Part shown: piece by piece, positions 43,601-52,378 of the stretch
Layout of the letters: every line of letters starts with the position of its first letter
How positions within the stretch are numbered: the first letter of the stretch is position 1
Assembly (NCBI RefSeq): GCF_039542905.1
Contig: NZ_BAABIS010000001.1
Coordinates: 5,332,001 to 5,396,000, forward strand
Origin: Kitasatospora terrestris
GTDB taxonomy: Bacteria > Actinomycetota > Actinomycetes > Streptomycetales > Streptomycetaceae
DNA: 64,000 bases
Reading direction: 5' to 3'
Notes under the pieces: generated by a model
Databases searched by the model: none
The model's input: only the letters and a program-made list of their open reading frames with translations
What the model was told of the DNA's origin: nothing
Program-made: the position numbers and the translations under genes

Positions 43601-44357
43601 AGCTGGTGATCGTGGCCTGGATGTTCTCGGTCTGCTTGTACGCGCTGTTGCGGGCGTCGGTCAGCTGGTTGAGGTCCTTGCGGACCTGCAGCAGCAGGGT
43701 CTTCGAGCCGGCCTGGTCGAGGTCGTCGAACTTGTCCGCACTGGCCGCGAAGGCCTTGCTCAGGGCGTTGGTGTTCTTGTAAGCCTCGGCGACCTCGGGG
43801 TCGTCGTGGCCGACGCCGGAGGTGAGCGGGCCGGCGCTGATGTCGCGCTCGGTCTGCAGGGCGTCCGCCAGCGCGGTCGCGCGGCGGGCCAGGTCGGCGA
43901 GGTCGCTCATCTGGGCGAGCTGACGGGAGTTCTCCATCGAGCTCTGCACGCGCAGGCCGCCGAAGGCGAGCGCCACCACCACGGGGAGCAGCAGCAGCGC
44001 GATCAGACGCGTCCGGATTCGCCAGTTGCGCATGGCGAACCGGCTCATGCCGGTGGCGCGGCGGCGGTTGAGCGTGCCGCGCAGGCGCGAGCGGCGACTG
44101 ACCTTCTCGGCGTCGCTCTCCTCGGCGGAGCCGGACCCGGCCTCGATGGTGGGCTCGGTGGTACCGCCGAAGGGTCGGTCGCCTGGACCCGTGTTCGGCG
44201 CTGCCTGGTGGGGGCCTGCCATGGGCTCCCGCGACTCCGGGTCACCCGCGGCGCCGCTGCCCCTCTTGAAACGTCCCTGCACTGGCGTCGCAACCTCTGG
44301 ACCGGGCGCCCCTCCCCCTGCTCGGGGATAGGGCGGTGTCGAGTTTTTCCGTCGCAT
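40611..44357 (-). CDS. cvnA1: conservon sensor histidine kinase-like CvnA (upstream copy)
   Basis: A 1248-residue membrane sensor. TM1 lies at about 117-135, an extracellular nitrate-sensing-like domain runs to about 420, TM2 at about 422-445, then HAMP, the LDHLATRMRRNGENLLVL dimerisation helix, and a HATPase_c with LLENATSFS and DTGIGLSPDD. After about residue 745, some 500 residues are Pro/Gln/Gly-rich and disordered. ATG 44357 begins MRRKNS; an upstream TTG at 44384 lacks a ribosome-binding site. The ATPase core closely resembles CvnA2, but the sensor domain and tail are clearly different. Confidence 0.93.
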   Translation of the reverse strand: MRRKNSTPPYPRAGGGAPGPEVATPVQGRFKRGSGAAGDPESREPMAGPHQAAPNTGPGDRPFGGTTEPTIEAGSGSAEESDAEKVSRRSRLRGTLNRRRATGMSRFAMRNWRIRTRLIALLLLPVVVALAFGGLRVQSSMENSRQLAQMSDLADLARRATALADALQTERDISAGPLTSGVGHDDPEVAEAYKNTNALSKAFAASADKFDDLDQAGSKTLLLQVRKDLNQLTDARNSAYKQTENIQATITSYDVIIKDLVGITQDIAITSNSTELIKITRALQQFSLAKEASSMQRALISAALANPQGASFSASDETFGIRLQNTEDNARANFSAIYGEAAARAKLSKLSLNQVIADADRFSKAVLTTNGIRQADSRSYKNWYDDASAKIIAERSIETSLLDDLDGKAQQLQSDADTESLINAALVALVLIVAIAGAALVARSMVRSLTRLQTAAEDVAERRLPELVKTLSESDPHDVDVTVEPVGVDSADEIGHVAHAFDMVHREAVRLAAEQALLRGNINAMFTNLSRRSQGLIQRQLSLISELESREADPDQLASLFKLDHLATRMRRNGENLLVLAGEDPGRRWTRPVPLVDVLRAAASEVEQYERIELASVPSAEVAGRVVNDLVHLLAELLENATSFSSPQTRVRVTGHALPDGRVLIEIHDTGIGLSPDDLADINERLANPPVVDVSVSRRMGLFVVGRLSLRHGIRIQLRPSDSGGTTALVMLPVDVTNTADRRGGRPGQGPKGPQRGVGPTPRQQGRPGGDLAAGLSGGRPAAALGQTAGGAPGGRPQLGQGPQGGAPQGGGNLFAPQGGSSGSAGAPRGGGDLFAPQGGAQAPQGERPAGGLPTREVGQSLRENPAQGLPPRRVPGASGAPGVQGSPGGQAPQGGMPRRGPQGGQQGPQGGPQGGQQAPNMPGARRPMPERQRPAEAGQHGWAGQGPTGGPQRRPQPQGQGLPGRPGAGQAPAPIEQSPAESTMQFARPRFEASDIDPRDPLGLGLVEPVLPDPTGQQPVAPQAFQPQAPAPAERPQPMALPTASPEASQPAREQARPQSYQPQRPGTTAPGLGQARPAPTAQQQAPQRQAPQAAPQQAPQPQAQQAPQQPYGAQPAGRSEDDAPWRASANDERWRRAEQVREPSTSGLTTSGLPRRTPQANLVSGTAEAAPLTGPQVSRSPEEVRGRLTNLRRGIQQGRQAGAGQQAPQQQGFDGFGGSARGSRGTQGGQFNAEGNNGFGPEYQER

Positions 44358-44745
44358 TCCAGCACAGCGGGAGAAGTCCAACAAGGGCGGTTACGAGTCC
44401 GTGTCCTGGGCTACCCACCGCGCGCGCCGTCTCACTGACTGTGCGGCTCCGGGTCGGTAATACCGCTCTTTTCGGACACTCGCCGGATACATGCCAAGTC
44501 ATCCGTTGATCGTCTTCTGTGGAGATTGTCCGAAATGGGGTGAATGCCGGAAATCGACGGCGCCCCGAATTGCCCGTCCACGGCCAATTCGAACCGCAAT
44601 TGTGAGCAAAGTCACAGACAAATGTGTAGCTTTGGTCACGGCGGCTGTGGAATGCGATCCCTAACCTGGCAGGGTTGCGATGAGCCTGCCCAGCGGCCGG
44701 CCACCGCAAAAGTCCGATCACTCACGAAACCCAAGGTGTGACGCA
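44358..44745. other. divergent intergenic region cvnA1 / small gene
   Basis: 388 bases without a gene on either strand. It holds the conservon 1 promoter on the minus strand and the small gene's promoter on the plus strand. It is comparatively AT-rich around 44450-44640 and contains a Crp-like palindrome at 44601-44616. Confidence 0.6.
44601..44616. promoter_or_regulatory. Crp-like binding site
   Basis: TGTGAGCAAAGTCACA is a perfect TGTGA-N6-TCACA palindrome. It also fits GTG-N6-GNCAC, the motif reported for Streptomyces coelicolor Crp. It lies 130 bases before the small gene and about 245 bases from cvnA1. Confidence 0.55.
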
Positions 44746-44967
44746 ATGTCCGAGACCCAGCAGGCCACCCGCTCCACGCCGGGCGGCGGTTCCACGGCCA
44801 ACCCGCGCCGCACGACCCTGGCCTCCGTCGCGGACTTCAGCCGGCTCCCCGGCTTCGTGGCCTCCCAGGAGCCCCGCGAGTACGCCGTCGAGCTGCCCGC
44901 CAACACCGCCAACCCGCGCCGCAGCCAGCTGCGGGTCGCCCCCGCGCCCCGCGTCCCCCAGGACTGA
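44746..44967 (+). CDS. 73-residue protein of unknown function
   Basis: A small protein starting MSETQQATRSTPGG. It is Ser/Thr/Pro/Arg-rich and predicted mostly disordered, with a short possible helix around ASVADFSRLPGF. AAGGTG lies eight bases before the ATG. A GTG at 44738 opens a different frame and was rejected. No known motif was recognised. It sits between cvnA1 and an FAH hydrolase behind a Crp-like palindrome. Confidence 0.6.
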   Translation: MSETQQATRSTPGGGSTANPRRTTLASVADFSRLPGFVASQEPREYAVELPANTANPRRSQLRVAPAPRVPQD

Positions 44968-45099
44968 GCTGCGGCAATATCGGCGGCGGCACCGATCCGC
45001 GGCCACTAACCTGGACAGCGCGAGCCGGGCCCGGGACTGCGGGCTCGGCCACCGTCCGGGAGCGTCCGGGCGGCCGACGAACCGAGAGGTTGCAGGGCA

Positions 45100-45900
45100 G
45101 TGCGTATTGCCAGGTTCTCCGTCCGGGAAGGGAGCCCTGCAGCGGGCTCCGTCTCCTTCGGCGTGGTCGAGGGGGAGGTGAACGAGCCCGACTCGATGGT
45201 GGTCCACGCCTTGGCCGGCCACCCCTTCGGCCCCCAGCAGCTGACCGGCGAGAGCTTCCGTCTCCAGGACGTGCGCCTGCTCTCCCCGATGCTGCCCAGC
45301 AAGATCGTCGCGGTGGGCCGCAACTACGCGGCGCACGCCGCGGAGCTGGGCAACGTGGTCCCGGCCGTGCCGCTGACCTTCTTCAAGCCCTCCACCGCCG
45401 TCATCGGCCCCACCGAGTCGATCGCCTACCCGCCGTTCTCCTCGGACGTGCAGCACGAGGCCGAGCTCGCCGTGGTGATCGGCCGGATGTGCCGCGAGGT
45501 GCCGCTGGAGCGGGTGCCCGAGGTGATCTTCGGCTACACCTGCGCCAACGACGTCACCGCGCGCGACGTGCAGCAGCGCGAGGGCCAGTGGGCGCGGGCC
45601 AAGGGCTTCGACACCTCCTGCCCGATCGGCCCGTGGATCGAGACCGACCTCGACCCGGACGACCTCGCCGTGACCTGCACGGTCAACGGCGAGCTCCGCC
45701 AGGCCGGCCGGACCTCCCAGATGGTCCGCTCGGTGGCCGAGCTGATCGTCCACATCTCCGAGGCGATGACCCTGCTCCCGGGCGACATCGTCCTGACCGG
45801 CACCCCCGCGGGTGTCGGCCCCCTGAACGTCGGCGACGAGGTCGCCGTCTCCGTCGAAGGCATCGGCACTCTCGCCAACAAGGTGATCAAGCGTGGCTAA
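45100..45900 (+). CDS. fumarylacetoacetate hydrolase family protein
   Basis: A 266-residue FAH-superfamily enzyme. The metal-ligand set is visible in HEAELAVVIG (the Glu-x-Glu pair) and YTCANDVTARD (Asp). The conserved AVGRNYAAHAAELG, the Lys in RAKGFDTSCPIGPW and TGTPAGVGP segments fit acylpyruvate hydrolase or isomerase-type members. Substrates of such enzymes are 2,4-diketo acids; the specific one is unknown. The GTG start is preceded by GAGAGG. Its last eight bases overlap the gltX start, so the two are translationally coupled. Confidence 0.9.
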   Translation: MRIARFSVREGSPAAGSVSFGVVEGEVNEPDSMVVHALAGHPFGPQQLTGESFRLQDVRLLSPMLPSKIVAVGRNYAAHAAELGNVVPAVPLTFFKPSTAVIGPTESIAYPPFSSDVQHEAELAVVIGRMCREVPLERVPEVIFGYTCANDVTARDVQQREGQWARAKGFDTSCPIGPWIETDLDPDDLAVTCTVNGELRQAGRTSQMVRSVAELIVHISEAMTLLPGDIVLTGTPAGVGPLNVGDEVAVSVEGIGTLANKVIKRG

Positions 45901-47389
45901 CAACCCTGACGTCCGGGTCCGTTTCTGTCCCTCCCCGACCGGCAACCCGCACGTGGGTCTGGTCCGCACCGCCCTGTTCAACTGGGCGTACGCGCGCCAC
46001 CACGGCGGCACCCTGGTCTTCCGGATCGAGGACACCGACGCGGCCCGCGACTCCGAGGAGTCGTACGACCAGCTGCTCGACGCGATGCGCTGGCTCGGCT
46101 TCGACTGGGACGAGGGTCCCGAGGTCGGCGGCCCGCACGCGCCGTACCGGCAGTCGCAGCGGATGGACATCTACGCGGACGTCGCGCAGAAGCTGCTGGC
46201 CGCCGGCCACGCGTACCGCTGCTACTGCTCCACCGAGGAGCTGGACGCCCGCCGCGAGGCCGCCCGCGCGGCCGGCAAGCCGTCCGGGTACGACGGCCAC
46301 TGCCGCGAGTTGAGCGCCGATCAGGTCGCCGTGTACGAGCAGGAGGGGCGGCAGCCGATCGTCCGCTTCCGGATGCCCGACGCCCCGATCTCCTTCGACG
46401 ACCTGGTCCGCGGCCCGATCACCTTCGACCCCAAGGACGTGCCGGACTACGGCATCGTCCGGGCCAACGGCGCGCCGCTGTACACCCTGGTGAACCCGGT
46501 CGACGACGCGCTGATGGAGATCACCCACGTGCTCCGCGGCGAGGACCTGCTCTCCTCGACGCCCCGTCAGATCGCCCTGTACGCCGCCCTCGCCGAGGTC
46601 GGCGTCGGCAACGGCACCACCCCGCGCTTCGGCCACCTGCCGTACGTGATGGGGGAGGGCAACAAGAAGCTCTCCAAGCGCGACCCGCAGGCCTCGCTCA
46701 ACCTGTACCGCGAGCGCGGCTTCCTGCCCGAGGGCCTGCTCAACTACCTGGCCCTGCTGGGCTGGTCGCTCGCCGAGGACCGCGACATCTTCGACACCGA
46801 CGAGATGGTCGCCGCCTTCGACATCGACGACGTCAACGGCAACCCGGCCCGCTTCGACCTGAAGAAGTGCGAGCACATCAACGCCGAGCACCTGCGCCGC
46901 CTCGCGCCGGAGGAGTTCGTCCGGCGCCTGGTGCCGTACCTGCAGGCCCCCGGCCTGCTGCCGGCCGAGCCCACCGCCGCCCAGCTCGACCTGCTGGCGA
47001 AGGTGGCGCCGCTCACCCAGGAGCGGATGGTCGTGCTCAGCGAGATCGTCAACATGGCCGGCTTCCTGTTCGTCGCCCCGGCCGACTTCGCGGTCGACCC
47101 GGAGGACGCCGCCAAGGTGCTCAACCAGGACGCCGCCCCGGTGCTGGAGGCCTCCATCAAGGCCCTGGAGGGCCTGGCGGACTACACCCCGGACCCGATC
47201 CAGGCCGCGCTGCGCGAGGCCCTGGTGGAGGGCCTGGGCATCAAGCCCAAGTTCGCCTTCACCCCGCTGCGGGTGGCGGTCACCGGCCGCCGGGTCTCCC
47301 CGCCGCTCTTCGAGTCGATGGAGCTGCTCGGCCGCGAGGAGACGCTGCGCCGTCTGCGCGCCGCGCTGGAGCTGGTTCCGGCCTCCTGA
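45893..47389 (+). CDS. gltX: glutamyl-tRNA synthetase
   Basis: A 498-residue discriminating or non-discriminating class I GluRS. The HIGH-like motif is in PSPTGNPHVGLVRTAL, and the KMSKS loop is NKKLSKRD. An anticodon-binding helical domain fills the C-terminal third. The gatCAB operon in this window implies that GluRS also misacylates tRNA-Gln, since no GlnRS is present here. It starts from GTG inside the FAH gene and is followed by a 14-bp terminator and the Glu/Gln tRNA genes. Confidence 0.97.
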   Translation: MANNPDVRVRFCPSPTGNPHVGLVRTALFNWAYARHHGGTLVFRIEDTDAARDSEESYDQLLDAMRWLGFDWDEGPEVGGPHAPYRQSQRMDIYADVAQKLLAAGHAYRCYCSTEELDARREAARAAGKPSGYDGHCRELSADQVAVYEQEGRQPIVRFRMPDAPISFDDLVRGPITFDPKDVPDYGIVRANGAPLYTLVNPVDDALMEITHVLRGEDLLSSTPRQIALYAALAEVGVGNGTTPRFGHLPYVMGEGNKKLSKRDPQASLNLYRERGFLPEGLLNYLALLGWSLAEDRDIFDTDEMVAAFDIDDVNGNPARFDLKKCEHINAEHLRRLAPEEFVRRLVPYLQAPGLLPAEPTAAQLDLLAKVAPLTQERMVVLSEIVNMAGFLFVAPADFAVDPEDAAKVLNQDAAPVLEASIKALEGLADYTPDPIQAALREALVEGLGIKPKFAFTPLRVAVTGRRVSPPLFESMELLGREETLRRLRAALELVPAS

Positions 47390-47400
47390 CGGCCGCCCGC

Positions 47401-47441
47401 GGTGGCTGCGGGCCCGGTCGCTGACCAGGCCCGCAGCCACC
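47401..47441 (+). terminator. hairpin terminator after gltX
   Basis: A perfect 14-bp stem (GGTGGCTGCGGGCC with GGCCCGCAGCCACC) and a 13-base loop, 12 bases after the gltX stop. Confidence 0.8.
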
Positions 47442-47467
47442 CGGGGCCCTGCCTGCGGTTATCGATT

Positions 47468-47496
47468 TTGGAGCGGGGCCGCGCGTCGGGTAATGT
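47468..47496 (+). promoter_or_regulatory. promoter of the tRNA cluster
   Basis: TTGGAG (-35) and TAATGT (-10) are separated by exactly 17 bases, about 70 bases before the first tRNA. It is a convincing vegetative promoter by sequence. Confidence 0.55.
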
Positions 47497-47566
47497 TCTT
47501 TCTGCGCCGCCCGGTCCGGGAGGCGCAAGACGCCGAGGAAGACCCCGCAAGGGGGTTGAACTCTGG

Positions 47567-47638
47567 TGGGGTATGGTGTAATTGGCAGCACGACTGATTC
47601 TGGTTCAGTTAGTCTAGGTTCGAGTCCTGGTACCCCAG
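47567..47638 (+). tRNA. tRNA-Gln (CTG)
   Basis: A 72-base cloverleaf with acceptor TGGGGTA/TACCCCA, anticodon stem ACTGA/TCAGT and loop TTCTGGT, so anticodon CTG reads CAG. TTCGAGT lies in the T loop. No 3' CCA is encoded. Confidence 0.93.
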
Positions 47639-47660
47639 CGCAGCACCCAGTGTGACGCAA

Positions 47661-47733
47661 GCCCCCGTTGTGTAGCGGCCTAGCACGCCGCCCTCTCAAG
47701 GCGGTAGCGCCGGTTCGAATCCGGTCGGGGGTA
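47661..47733 (+). tRNA. tRNA-Glu (CTC), copy 1
   Basis: A 73-base cloverleaf with acceptor GCCCCCG/CGGGGGT, anticodon stem CCGCC/GGCGG and loop CTCTCAA, so anticodon CTC reads GAG. CCA is not encoded. Confidence 0.95.
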
Positions 47734-47765
47734 CGCAATCTCAACAATTGCAAAATGATGAGCAA

Positions 47766-47838
47766 GCCCCCGTTGTGTAGCGGCCTAGCACGCCGCCCTC
47801 TCAAGGCGGTAGCGCCGGTTCGAATCCGGTCGGGGGTA
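47766..47838 (+). tRNA. tRNA-Glu (CTC), copy 2
   Basis: Identical in sequence to copy 1 at 47661-47733; 32 bases separate the two. Confidence 0.95.
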
Positions 47839-47847
47839 CTCATCAAG

Positions 47848-47920
47848 GCCCCCGTTGTGTAGCGGCCTAGCACGCCGCCCTCTCAAGGCGGTAGCGCCGG
47901 TTCGAATCCGGTCGGGGGTA
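47848..47920 (+). tRNA. tRNA-Glu (CTC), copy 3
   Basis: Identical to copies 1 and 2; only 9 bases separate it from copy 2. The three genes mean this transcript supplies most Glu (GAG) tRNA from one locus. Confidence 0.95.
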
Positions 47921-47924
47921 CTTT

Positions 47925-47996
47925 TGGGGTATGGTGTAATTGGCAGCACGAGTGATTCTGGTTCATTTAGTCTAGGTTCGAGTCCTGGTACCCCAG
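47925..47996 (+). tRNA. tRNA-Gln (CTG), variant
   Basis: A 72-base tRNA-Gln with the same anticodon as 47567-47638, differing at two bases of the anticodon stem: AGTGA/TCATT in place of ACTGA/TCAGT. A C-G pair is replaced by G-U. It starts four bases after the third tRNA-Glu. Confidence 0.92.
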
Positions 47997-48009
47997 CCAG
48001 AAATCCGAG

Positions 48010-48039
48010 AAGCTCCGGCGAAAAGGCCGGGGCTTTTTT
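48010..48039 (+). terminator. terminator of the tRNA cluster
   Basis: AAGCTCCGGC pairs with GCCGGGGCTT (one G-U), loop GAAAAG, then TTTTTT. It is a classical intrinsic terminator. Confidence 0.9.
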
Positions 48040-48094
48040 GCATTTCCGGCCTACGAGGCACGCGGGCCCGGGCGCGCGGACCGGTGCACGCGGA

Positions 48095-48120
48095 AGGGCC
48101 CGCCCCCGGGGACGGGCCCT
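48095..48120 (-). terminator. hairpin terminator after ndgR
   Basis: AGGGCCCG and CGGGCCCT form an 8-bp stem with an inner C/G stem, 11 bases past the ndgR stop on the minus strand. Confidence 0.6.
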
Positions 48121-48130
48121 CGCGCGCGGC

Positions 48131-48844
48131 TCAGCCGCGGCGCAGCGCCTCGGTGAGGCGGTTGGCGGCCTCGATGATGGCCTGGGCGTGCAGCCGGCCC
48201 GGGTGGCGGGTCAGGCGCTCGATCGGGCCGGACACCGACACGGCGGCCACCACGCGGTTGGAGGGGCCGCGGACGGGCGCGGAGACGGACGCCACGCCCG
48301 GCTCCCGCTCGCCGATCGACTGGGCCCAGCCGCGCCGCCGGACGCCGCTCAGCGCGGTGGCGGTGAAGCGGGCGCCCTGGAGGCCGCGGTGCAGGCGCTC
48401 GGGCTCCTCCCAGGCCAGCAGGACCTGGGCGGCGGAGCCGGCCTTCATCGGCAGCGTGGAGCCGACCGGCACGGTGTCCCGCAGGCCCGAGAGGCGCTCG
48501 GCGGCGGCCACGCAGATCCGCATCTCGCCCTGTCGGCGGTAGAGCTGGGCGCTCTCGCCGGTGACGTCGCGCAGATGGGTGAGCACCGGGCCGGCGGCGG
48601 CCAGCAGCCGGTCCTCGCCGGCCGCGGCCGAGAGCTCGGCAAGTCGGGGGCCGAGGATGAACCGGCCCTGCATGTCCCTGGTGACCAGGCGGTGGTGTTC
48701 GAGAGCGACGGCGAGTCGGTGGGCCGTGGGCCGCGCCAGACCGGTGGCGGCGACCAGCCCCGCCAGCGTGGCGGGGCCCGACTCCAGTGCGCTGAGCACC
48801 AGAGCGGCCTTGTCGAGAACGCCGACGCCGCTAGTGTTGTCCAT
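48131..48844 (-). CDS. ndgR: IclR-family regulator NdgR
   Basis: A 237-residue IclR protein with an N-terminal winged helix (about 1-65; LAGLVAATGLARPTAHRLAVALEHH) and a C-terminal ligand-binding domain. In S. coelicolor NdgR controls leucine, cysteine and antibiotic-linked genes and binds the intergenic region of ndgR-leuC. Here it is divergent from leuCD in the same arrangement. MDNTSGVGVLDKAAL is the conserved start; the frame continues upstream without a better start. The ATG may be leaderless, with a TTGCGT-17-CAGTAT promoter ending six bases before it. Confidence 0.93.
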   Translation of the reverse strand: MDNTSGVGVLDKAALVLSALESGPATLAGLVAATGLARPTAHRLAVALEHHRLVTRDMQGRFILGPRLAELSAAAGEDRLLAAAGPVLTHLRDVTGESAQLYRRQGEMRICVAAAERLSGLRDTVPVGSTLPMKAGSAAQVLLAWEEPERLHRGLQGARFTATALSGVRRRGWAQSIGEREPGVASVSAPVRGPSNRVVAAVSVSGPIERLTRHPGRLHAQAIIEAANRLTEALRRG

Positions 48845-48858
48845 GCTCCGATACTGCA

Positions 48859-48875
48859 GTCTCAGTCCGCGAGAC
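48859..48875. promoter_or_regulatory. candidate NdgR operator in the ndgR-leuC gap
   Basis: GTCTC-N7-GAGAC, a 5-bp inverted repeat, overlaps the -35/-10 spacer of the predicted ndgR promoter. It is 140 bases from the leuC start. IclR regulators usually bind such short palindromes; no footprint is known for this site. Confidence 0.4.
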
Positions 48876-49014
48876 GCAAGTTCAATCTTCCGAGAAAAGC
48901 GCCACTCTTGATGCAGCAGCCCGGAAGACACCCAGGATGGACCCTTACCAGGCTGTCCACATCCTGGACAACAGAGACGAGCGGCCGGCAACGCGGCCGG
49001 CTGGAGGGATTCCG

Positions 49015-50436
<1,422 letters not shown>

Positions 50437-50439
50437 GCC

Positions 50440-51036
50440 ATGGAGAAGTTCACCACCCACACCGGCCGCGCCGTCCCGCTGCGCCGCTCGAACGTGGACA
50501 CCGACCAGATCATCCCGGCGCACTGGCTGAAGAAGGTCACCCGCTCCGGCTTCGAGGACGGCCTGTTCGAGGCCTGGCGCAAGGACGAGGACTTCGTCCT
50601 CAACCGCCCCGAGCGGCAGGGCGCCACCGTCCTGGTGACCGGCCCCGAGTTCGGCACCGGCTCCTCCCGCGAGCACGCCGTCTGGGCGCTGCAGAACTAC
50701 GGCTTCCAGGCGGTCATCTCCTCCCGCTTCGCCGACATCTTCCGCGGCAACTCGCTGAAGAACGGCCTGCTGACGGTCCTCCTCCCGCAGGAGACCGTGG
50801 AGGCGCTGTGGGCGCTGGTCGAGGCGGACCCGACCGCCGAGATCACCGTCGACCTGGAGGCCCGCGAGGTGCGCGCCGAGGGCATCACGGCCTCGTTCGA
50901 ACTGGACGACAACGTCCGCTGGCGCCTGCTGAACGGCCTGGACGACATCTCCATCACCCTTCAGAACGAGGGCGACATCGCGGCGTTCGAAGGCACCCGG
51001 CCCGCGTTCAAGCCGCGCACTCTGCCGGCCGCCTGA
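50440..51036 (+). CDS. leuD: 3-isopropylmalate dehydratase small subunit
   Basis: A 198-residue partner of LeuC. It contains the RSNVDTDQIIPAHWLKK substrate loop and GPEFGTGSSREHAVWAL. It is three bases downstream of leuC and is followed by a strong terminator. With leuB at 29 kb these cover the leucine-specific middle steps; a leuA-type synthase is not in the window. Confidence 0.97.
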   Translation: MEKFTTHTGRAVPLRRSNVDTDQIIPAHWLKKVTRSGFEDGLFEAWRKDEDFVLNRPERQGATVLVTGPEFGTGSSREHAVWALQNYGFQAVISSRFADIFRGNSLKNGLLTVLLPQETVEALWALVEADPTAEITVDLEAREVRAEGITASFELDDNVRWRLLNGLDDISITLQNEGDIAAFEGTRPAFKPRTLPAA

Positions 51037-51070
51037 GTGGCGACCGAGTAGCACCTTTCTGACGCAGCGA

Positions 51071-51107
51071 CGGAAGACCCGCCCCCACCCCGGGGGCGGG
51101 TCTTCCG
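51071..51107 (+). terminator. terminator after leuD
   Basis: A 16-bp perfect stem (CGGAAGACCCGCCCCC with GGGGGCGGGTCTTCCG) around a 5-base ACCCC loop. Confidence 0.85.
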
Positions 51108-51193
51108 TGTTGAGTGCGCGTAATCAACCCGCATCAACCCGCTGAAAGCCGCCCTGGTGTAGTGCAACTCGCAACAGATGGCACAATCGTTGC

Positions 51194-51484
51194 GTGCACC
51201 GGAACCCCGAACCTCCGTACCCGGGTGGCGAACCCGCGTCACCGGAGGGGACGGACGGTGCTACCGACTCGGAAGTCACCGCGCTCTACGCGCTGGTGGC
51301 CGAGCGGTTGAAGCAAGCCCATGCCCGCGTTCATGCGCTGAACGTGTCAACGGACGCAAAGACCGCTCTCACCCGTCAACTGCTCATCGTCACCGAGACC
51401 GCCAAGCGTGATCTCCCGGAGGCGGCGCGGCGGTTGAGTCGCTTTGTGCAGGACCTCGACGAGGGGCGCATCCCGCCCACCTGA
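51194..51484 (+). CDS. 96-residue conserved hypothetical protein
   Basis: A small cytoplasmic protein between leuD and hupS. The first 25 residues are Pro/Gly-rich; the rest is helical with a possible coiled-coil region (VTALYALVAERLKQAHARVHAL, LTRQLLIVTETAKRDLPEAARRLSRF). The GTG start overlaps a CGCAAC/GTTGCG inverted repeat (51170-51194), suggesting autoregulation or a leaderless start. I recall an unannotated S. coelicolor gene at this position, but I recognise no domain. Confidence 0.7.
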   Translation: MHRNPEPPYPGGEPASPEGTDGATDSEVTALYALVAERLKQAHARVHALNVSTDAKTALTRQLLIVTETAKRDLPEAARRLSRFVQDLDEGRIPPT

Positions 51485-51617
51485 GGTCGCCGATGCGCAA
51501 ATTCGTTGCGACACTAGGGTGATTCACGCGTTTGGTAATTGAAAGTCCGCACATACATACCTAACGTGCGAAATGAACGGATGGATTCATCCGGCGCCCG
51601 TTTCCGAAGGGGAAGAC

Positions 51618-52346
51618 GTGAACAAGGCTCAGCTTGTCGAAGCGGTGGCCGAGCAGCTGGGCGGTCGCAAGGCTGCCGCAGAGGCCGTCGACGCAGTGCT
51701 CGACACCATGGTGCGTGCCGTCGTGGCGGGTGACCGCGTGTCGGTCACCGGTTTCGGCACCTTCGAGAAGGTGGAGCGCTCGGCGCGCTTCGCCCGCAAC
51801 CCGCAGACCGGCGAGCGCGTGAAGGTCAAGAAGACCTCGGTGCCGCGGTTCCGTCCGGGCCAGGGCTTCAAGGACCTCGTCTCCGGCAGCAAGAAGCTGC
51901 CGAAGGAGGGCCCGTCCGTCAAGAAGGCGCCCAAGGGCTCCCTCACCCCGGGCAAGTCCGGTGTCGCCGCCACCCCCGCCGCCAAGCGTGCCGCCACCAA
52001 GCGCGCCGCGGCCGCCGCCGCCCCGGCCACCAAGAAGGCCGCCGCCGCGAAGAAGACCACCACCGCCACCGCCGCGAAGAAGGCGACCGCGGTCAAGAAG
52101 ACCACGGCCACCAAGACCACCGCCGCGAAGACCACGGCCGCGAAGACGACCGCCGCGAAGACCACGGCGGCCAAGACCACCGCGGCCAAGACCACCGCGG
52201 CGAAGAAGGCCGCTCCGGCCAAGACCGCCGCCGCCGCCAAGAAGGCCGCTCCGGCGAAGAAGACCGCGACCACCGCGAAGAAGACCGCTCCGGCGAAGAA
52301 GACCGCCACGCGCAAGACCGCCGCGCGCAAGTCGACCGCCAAGTAG
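51618..52346 (+). CDS. hupS: HU-type nucleoid protein with H1-like tail
   Basis: A 242-residue bipartite nucleoid protein. Residues 1-95 are a bacterial HU domain (MNKAQLVEAVAEQLGG, GFGTFEKVERSARFARNPQTG). The rest is a Lys/Ala/Thr-rich histone H1-like tail with six tandem KTTAA units and AAPAKK units. In streptomycetes HupS is upregulated in sporulation and compacts spore nucleoids. The GTG start has AGGGGAAGA ahead; an in-frame upstream ATG at 51573 lacks a good ribosome-binding site. Confidence 0.93.
   Translation: MNKAQLVEAVAEQLGGRKAAAEAVDAVLDTMVRAVVAGDRVSVTGFGTFEKVERSARFARNPQTGERVKVKKTSVPRFRPGQGFKDLVSGSKKLPKEGPSVKKAPKGSLTPGKSGVAATPAAKRAATKRAAAAAAPATKKAAAAKKTTTATAAKKATAVKKTTATKTTAAKTTAAKTTAAKTTAAKTTAAKTTAAKKAAPAKTAAAAKKAAPAKKTATTAKKTAPAKKTATRKTAARKSTAK
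52113..52202. repeat. 15-bp tandem repeats in the hupS tail
   Basis: Six AAGAC(C/G)AC(C/G)GC(C/G)GC(C/G)-type 15-base units encode KTTAA six times in a row. Such repeats can change number by slippage. Confidence 0.8.
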
Positions 52347-52378
52347 TCGCCCCCGACGGCCGGACAGGCCGTCAACAA

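Noticed and set aside
40287..44438. A 1383-residue plus-strand frame across cvnA1 and cvnB1
   Set aside because: Antisense shadow of the conservon genes, with repetitive Arg/Leu/Gly composition and no motifs.
47661..47920. Regularly spaced 73-base repeats that could look like a CRISPR array
   Set aside because: They fold as tRNA-Glu with CTC anticodon; the spacing of 32 and 9 bases and the missing cas genes exclude CRISPR.
48937..49014. An upstream in-frame leuC start
   Set aside because: No ribosome-binding site, and the conserved LeuC start MGRTLAEKVWDDHVV at 49015 has GGAGGG.
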